The notes under the pieces: generated by a model
What the model saw: the letters and a program-made list of their open reading frames with translations, nothing else
The model's database searches: none
Told to the model about the DNA's origin: nothing
Assembly (NCBI GenBank): GCA_973895155.1
Contig: OZ316898.1
Coordinates: forward strand, 9,610,001 to 9,674,000
Direction of reading: 5' to 3'
Length of the DNA: 64,000 nt
Source: Marsupella aquatica
Lineage: Eukaryota; Marchantiophyta
Position numbers and translations under genes: made by a program
In this document: piece by piece, positions 58,379-64,000 of the stretch
Position numbering within the stretch: the first letter of the stretch is position 1
Layout: each line of letters opens with the position of its first letter

Positions 58379-60573
58379 ATGGCGCATCGGCTCCTGCGAG
58401 ACGTGGAGGCCGATGGATGGGAACGGTCGGATTTCCCGATCATTTGTGAGTCGTGCCTGGGTGACAACCCGTACGTGAGAATGGTAAATTGACAAACTCC
58501 TTGTTAGAGACTAGTTCCTAGGTTGTTCCTTTTCTTGTATGAACGCAATCCTCCTTGGTTCAGTGAAAGTGTCTCCTTACTCTATGTAGATTGTTTTCAA
58601 GCTCTTCTGCAGGGCCTAGTGTAGTTCTCTTTGTGGTTAGGGTTTTGCACACTATAACTTCCATTAGAGGACGTGGTCTTTCTGTCACTGGATTTCTACC
58701 GGCTATTTTGCTCTTGGAATGATGTAGTCCATGTACTGATGATTAGGGTTCTTTCCTCTTTGGACCTTGCAGACGAAAGCCAATTTTGACAAGGAGTGTA
58801 AGATCTGCACAAGGCCTTTCACGGTCTTTCGGTGGAGGCCCGGGAGGGACGCACGGTACAAGAAGTCCGAAGTGTGCCAAACATGCAGCAAGCTGAAGAA
58901 TGTGTGCCAAGTGTGCTTGCTGGACTTGGAGTATGGGCTGCCCGTGCAGGTACGGGACACAGCTCTGGGAATCAACGCAGGTGATGTAGTTGCGATTCCG
59001 AAGAGCGACGTGAATCGCGAGTACTTCGCTGAGGAGCAGGACCGCAAGGCTAGGGCAGGGCTGGACTATGAATCTTCTTATGGAAAAGCGCGGCCTAATG
59101 ACACGATATTGAAATTGCAACGAACGACCCCGTACTACAAACGTAATCGTGCGCACATATGTAGTTTTTATGTGCGTGGAGAATGCACACGAGGGGCAGA
59201 ATGTCCTTATCGCCACGAAATGCCCGTCACTGGCGAGCTTTCACAGCAGAATATCAAAGACCGTTATTATGGGTACATATACTTCCCACTTTTGTTTCCT
59301 GCCTTGGCAGCAATTTACTCGTCTCCTTACTTCCTTTACGTCTACTGTTAGAATTCATACCATTAGAACTAAACGGGTCTGATTTGTCGTCTTCGTCAAA
59401 TCACTGAATTAGGTTTCAAAGCTACCTTAGGGGAGAAGTCATTCGTGTAAGGGTGGGCTTGGCAGGATATGTTAATGCCCGAAGCTTGAGCCCTAGTTCT
59501 TTGAAAGAACCATATATCACAAAATACAGTTGGGCGAAGTTATTATTCGAGATCCTGTGGAAACAGTGTCATATATGTCTAAGTAGTTATGGTCTGCTGC
59601 AGGATCTTAGTTACGGACACCGTTTAGATAGTATTTTCACACGAAGTGTTTTGTGCAATCATTTCCAGTGTATCGACTGGAATTGTCGTAGAAGGGACTT
59701 TTGTTAGAAGTCAGGAATAAGAAACATTCAATTAACAATTGCTCTGTTCTTATTTTCAGAGTGAACGACCCAGTTGCCGCGAAGCTATTGAGGAAGGCCG
59801 GGGAGATGCCTTCACTTAATGCTCCTGACGATGAGAGCATCAAAACATTGTATGTGGGTGGCCTTGATCAGCGGATTTCGGAGGAGGATCTAAAGGATCA
59901 GTTCTATGCATATGGCGAGATTGAAAGTATTCGTTTGGTAGCTCAAAGAGCATGCGCCTTCATAACATACACGACGCGAGAGGGTGCAGAGAAAGCTGCG
60001 GACCATCTCGCCAATAAACTGGTGATCAAGGGACTGAGGTTGAAGTTGATGTGGGGGAAGCCGCAGCTTCCAAAGCCTGAAACGGACGGAGGGGACGATA
60101 TCGCTGCCAAATCGAATGTTAGTGGTGGCATTCTTTCACATGGAGGCATGCTCCCACGTGCTGTAATTTCGCACCAACAGCAACAAACTCATCAACATCA
60201 GGACCAGGCTCCACTCAATTACTTTAACATTCCTCCGCCACCTCCTCCGTCTGATCGATCGTTCTATCCATCGATGGATCCTCAGAGGATGGGTGCAGTT
60301 AGTTCTGCTAGTAATAGTCAAGATGCGTCCAACTCTGGGCCGCCAGGAGACTCCAGTCAACAGAATCAGCAGCAATCGCAGTATGGTCCCCCACGAGGAC
60401 CGCCAGGACCTTATAGCTACATGCAAGGACCTCATGCTCAATACCAGCAACCCCCGTTCCATCCTTCCTACTCCCAACCTGGTGGTGCCCCTGGAACATA
60501 CCCATATCCTCCTGCCTATCATTCTGGGCCACCAATGCCGCCTCCTCAGCAATACTACAGGCCGCAATTTTGA
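58379..60573 (+). CDS. MAC5/RBM22/Cwc2 homologue: CCCH zinc finger and RRM splicing factor
   Basis: Exons 58379-58483, 58773-59272 and 59760-60573 join in phase (ATG|ACG; GG|AGTG) for 472 residues. The start [20 protein letters not shown] is the invariant beginning of plant MAC5A/B. A Cys-rich Torus-type region follows ([47 protein letters not shown]). A CCCH finger [21 protein letters not shown] (C-x7-C-x5-C-x3-H) lies near residues 162-183. An RRM with TLYVGGL and RACAFITYT spans about 232-300, and a Pro/Gln/Gly/Tyr-rich tail ends the protein. The yeast counterpart Cwc2 and human RBM22 contact U6 snRNA and the intron in the activated spliceosome; Arabidopsis MAC5 belongs to the MOS4-associated complex. 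All key residues are present and the gene appears intact. Confidence 0.95.
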
Positions 60574-62571
60574 TTTGCACCTTGTCTGTGGACATCCATT
60601 AGAAGCCTACAGTCGCTTGGTTCTTGCAGACTAATTTCGTTGACGCGAGTCTCATTTTTTCCGTGGGGACTTCTGTATAATGGATGTTCATCAGGAAAGG
60701 CAGATTTTTAGAGGGTAGGAATTTAGATGTAGCGAGTAGCAGTTTGTAGCAAATCAAGTCATCAATACACACTGTCGTTGTGTATCACCAGTGATTTCTG
60801 TATCATATGTCGGCGGATTGATATCAGTCTTGGCCTCAACGAATGCGAACTAGGTAGTTAGTGATCTTGCTTTGAATGAGATAAAAAGGTCACTGTCAAG
60901 ATCTGATGACCCAAAATGTAAATTCAGTCAACACGTGCAATTATCTCCTTACACCTTGAGCAATTTACCTTCCTGCAAAGGGTTGTTCGAATTTCTCGTA
61001 TGTTGTAATGTGTTCGTAATACTCGACGTGAGATGTAGTTGTGAATTCACTAATATACTGTAATTGATCTGAGTTTGGTTTGTTGTGATATATGTATGGT
61101 GATCTTTGAACGTGATACGACCAGGATCTCATGGGTGCTCGAAACTAGAGTCTTCGAATAATTACAGTCAAAAGGGACTGCGATAATACTCCTAGCCCTG
61201 CAATTCGCCGTTGCCTATGAAACTCAGTTCGAGTCTCTCAAAATTGTAGCCTACCATCTACAAATTTCTAAACCACTACATAGATTTCCTTGTGCAGAAA
61301 CATTTACATGAGGTTATTGATCTGATACAAGTGTCCTAAAACTGAATTGAGCTAGCTGCAACCAAACCGAAGTTAGCAAATAAATGACTCAGGTATCTAC
61401 ATCAATTTTCTTGAGCGTTTGGCCTAAAATTGAACTGAGCTAGCTCTGACGGAATCTTCGCTAGCAAATAACAGACCTCAAAATCAACGCTAGCAAAAAA
61501 ACCGACTCAGGCATCCACATCAATTTTCTTGAGCTTTTGACCCCTAAACTATTTTTTCCACCTCGAATCAGAGGCCTCAAACACCACATAATAGCTGTCA
61601 CTAGCATAGGAATTCTACTTGAGCCATTTAATGTAAGCTCTTCCGAAGTCGGTAGTTTCATCTTGTTATATAATAATCATTTGGCAAATGGTTTGGCTTT
61701 ACCATCCGCGACCCTCGATTGTCGTCGAGCAGCTCTGTGGCCCCTCACAAATCAGTAATTTCATTCCTTCACAAAACAATTATCTCGCAAATGGGTTCAC
61801 TTATTTACAATTTTGTCCCAGTTTCAAATTACCATCGACCACACTCAGTTGCCATCGAGCACTAGAAGGTTCTGTGGTTACTATCAATTGTCATCTCTTA
61901 TGATTCTATGAAAGCCAAAAAGTTTATACTCATGGCCAAAGGATGAATTTTGAAGGCGGCCCACAAAATCAAACAAGGATCATTTAGCGGCACTTGATGA
62001 AAGAAGCCAGCATCATTTCCATGACGAAGAACTATGTGACCCTGTTGTAAGAGAACATGACATGCTTTCCTTAACTTAGACCTGGAAAACGCCAACTCGT
62101 GGTCCAGTCTTGCACCTCATGATATGGCCGTTTCACATTCTGCTGACAGGGGACAGATAACAGGCCCAAATATGCCAACAGGCAGCCACTTCAACCTCAC
62201 GGGGGGATAAGAAAGTCTTGCAACGAGAAAAAACAACCATCCCCAGCCTAAGGGTGGTAGACATGAACAACTTCTATTATCGGTTTCTATTTAAAAACAC
62301 TCGCCTGCTCAGTCCAACGATGAACAACACAACACCTCATTACTGGGAGATGGAAACAAACTATTAACTATTGCACGACTGTCGTACAATTCGGACTCTG
62401 ACCATCTGGTCACAAATCGAAATCGACTTACTATATTCTAAACGTGGGTCTGAACGTGAGTATTGGGCAGCATTTAGAACCACTAATTTATGCAACCTGC
62501 CAAAAGAATATATTTGGGAATGGTCAAAATTGAAATTCGGTACAGAAGTAGGCACTTGGAGAACATCAACC
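60574..62571. other. Intergenic between convergent genes
   Basis: The left part is the 3' UTR of the MAC5 homologue. No gene is recognised. Positions 61330-61540 hold two diverged copies of a segment with gagctagct...ctagcaaataa...gactcaggnatc.acatcaattttcttgagc. Confidence 0.4.
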
Positions 62572-62589
62572 ATAGACTACTTTCCTTAC

Positions 62590-64000
62590 TGTTTCTTTCC
62601 CTGTTCCGAATTCTTCAGCTACATCTATTCCAACTCCACAGCCGAGTGATTTTAACTCCTCCAGTAAAGCCCCGATCCCTGTTTTAAGACTCTCCTGCCA
62701 ATCAAACAAAGCCCACGACTACAAATCTCAACCTTCTATAGATATACTCCGCACAAATTCGACAATAATGTTGAGTCACCTGGAACCCTTACAAACCTGT
62801 CCTCCAACAATTAAGATAAAATTACCTACCTCTTTTACTGATCTCTTCCGCCGTGATAAAACTTCTACTGGCCACGCCCGGACCAGTACTCTCAGGTACA
62901 GTTCTCTCTCTTCGGACTCCTGAAAGAACAAAACATAATAAAGCACTCGCTTGAGTGAACAGATTTGGGGGGGGGGGGGGGAAGTGGGGCGGGGGCCGCA
63001 AATCGGCCTTCTAAGAAATGAATGATTCACAAATAAACTCACTAGGTTAGGGAGATACAACATCACTTCATATTATTAGTAACAGCCGATTTCCTTTCCA
63101 ACACAAAGACCAAGCGTAATGATAACGCGTTTAAGACTTTATTACAGTCTGTAGACGCGTACAAAGAATACAGACCGTCTCTCAGACATAAGAATCTTTA
63201 TCATGCTCCCCCAGTTGTAAAGGAGGAGAACGGGATAATATGTAGAAGGAAAGACTTATAGCATCACATACCTGGACTTGCGAACAGATAAGCTCCGCCG
63301 CATCCTTTGGTCGCCCTTTCAATAAATAAGCCTACATCGAAGATATTCTTGTTACAAAACACAATTCTAACAGGAGAAATGTTGATGCCAAAGCTCCTTC
63401 TTGAGACAGCCAAGCTTATTCAATCAGTGGAGAACCTCCTCAAGTATTAGGTGATTTAAAAAGTAAAAATTAAAAAGCCTGTGATCACACATAAGTGCTT
63501 ACTTTCGATAACGCAAAAGTGCTTGCTGTAGTCGGTGGAACCTTGAGCTTAGATCTCCACTGCTGAATTTCCATGACATGCTTTACATCACCTGCACCGG
63601 TTCACTGAAGAGCGTCAAAATTCTCAGTACATGTAACTATCCACATTGTAACCGGATAACCCATTTTCTCAAAAATTAAGACAAAAGAACTCAATATTGG
63701 CTAAAATTCTGCAGATATAGAGATGGCTACCATAAAATATTGCAAAGTTCGAAACCTGGTTCAGTGTTTCTTCATTTACCCCCACCGTTTTCCGTTCTTT
63801 CAATTGACTCAGATTAGTTGACAGACAAGAATTTCTAGACTTTTAAACCATTTCAATTGCGTACTTAAGAATACAGAAAAAAAAGTGCATTTACCAGCAT
63901 TTGCAGCACAGGAGATACAAACGTCATAAAGTGCTGGCCGGAACTTCAGGCCATTCTCGTGGAATTCTTTTGCCAAAGAAAATAAGATACTCTCGTTTCC
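62590..64000 (-). CDS. PPR-like helical-repeat protein, 3' exons, cut by window edge
   Basis: Five exons on the minus strand agree in phase: 64000(partial)-63895, 63591-63503, 63331-63272, 62919-62830 and 62694-62590. They read SILFSLAKEFHENGLKFRPA, then LYDVCISCAANAGDVKHVME, then IQQWRSKLKVPP, then TASTFALSKAYLLKGRPKDA and AELICSQVQ, then an acidic-basic segment RVLVRAWPVEVLSRRKRSVK, and ESLKTGIGALLEELKSLGCG. Two units of about 34-35 residues with helix pairs ('LYD.CIS.CA.AGDV..VMEI', 'TFALSKAYLLKGRP.DA.ELI') fit pentatricopeptide repeats, RNA-binding proteins of chloroplasts and mitochondria. The 3' end is unsure: reading on past GTAAGG gives a stop near 62572, or a further short exon could exist. 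The N-terminal part lies beyond the window. Confidence 0.5.

Overview
The window reads as nuclear DNA of a land plant. Genes carry short GT-AG introns, the proteins are plant-type (a plant-class purple acid phosphatase, an At5g56450-like ADP/ATP carrier, MAC5-type CCCH-RRM, BUD31 and PRKRIP1 homologues), and a decayed piece of plant mitochondrial cytochrome b is inserted near the left end. Gene density (about one gene per 8-10 kb) and the general look suggest a non-seed plant, probably a bryophyte such as a moss. That placement is inference; no species could be fixed.

Layout. 0-4.1 kb: repeats, a cob NUMT and a TIR element. 4.95-6.22 kb (minus): an intronless membrane-protein gene of a type I know from fungi, with three tandem promoter-like repeats upstream. 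9.4-14.0 kb (minus): a complete 12-exon purple acid phosphatase. 14-21 kb: mostly non-coding, with a calmodulin-like remnant. 21.24-23.92 kb: a full-length pogo/Tc1-like DNA transposon with TA target duplication, TIRs and a transposase frame broken only by in-frame stops. 24.9-26.3 kb (plus): PRKRIP1 homologue. 28.8-29.4 kb: a possible diverged MITE. 31.7-33.9 kb (plus): ADP/ATP carrier-like protein. 36.2-37.3 kb (minus): BUD31. 37.5-48.2 kb: repeats, MITEs, decayed ARM and TPR fragments and a 44-nt perfect hairpin. 49.3-53.4 kb (minus): an unrecognised three-exon gene. 54.4-54.9 kb: a clean pogo-type MITE. 55.4-57.7 kb: degenerate satellites and minisatellites. 58.4-60.6 kb (plus): MAC5/RBM22/Cwc2 homologue. 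62.6-64.0 kb (minus): 3' exons of a PPR-like gene running off the window.

Functional links. Three of the confident genes (PRKRIP1, BUD31, MAC5/RBM22) are factors of the activated or catalytic spliceosome and lie within about 36 kb. The phosphatase and the nucleotide carrier are housekeeping or nutrient genes with no evident link to them. The most unusual items are the fungal-like gene and the 49.3-53.4 kb gene, whose product carries an internally repeated domain that I cannot assign to a family. All joins were made by eye from splice consensus, reading phase and family similarity; no search was run.
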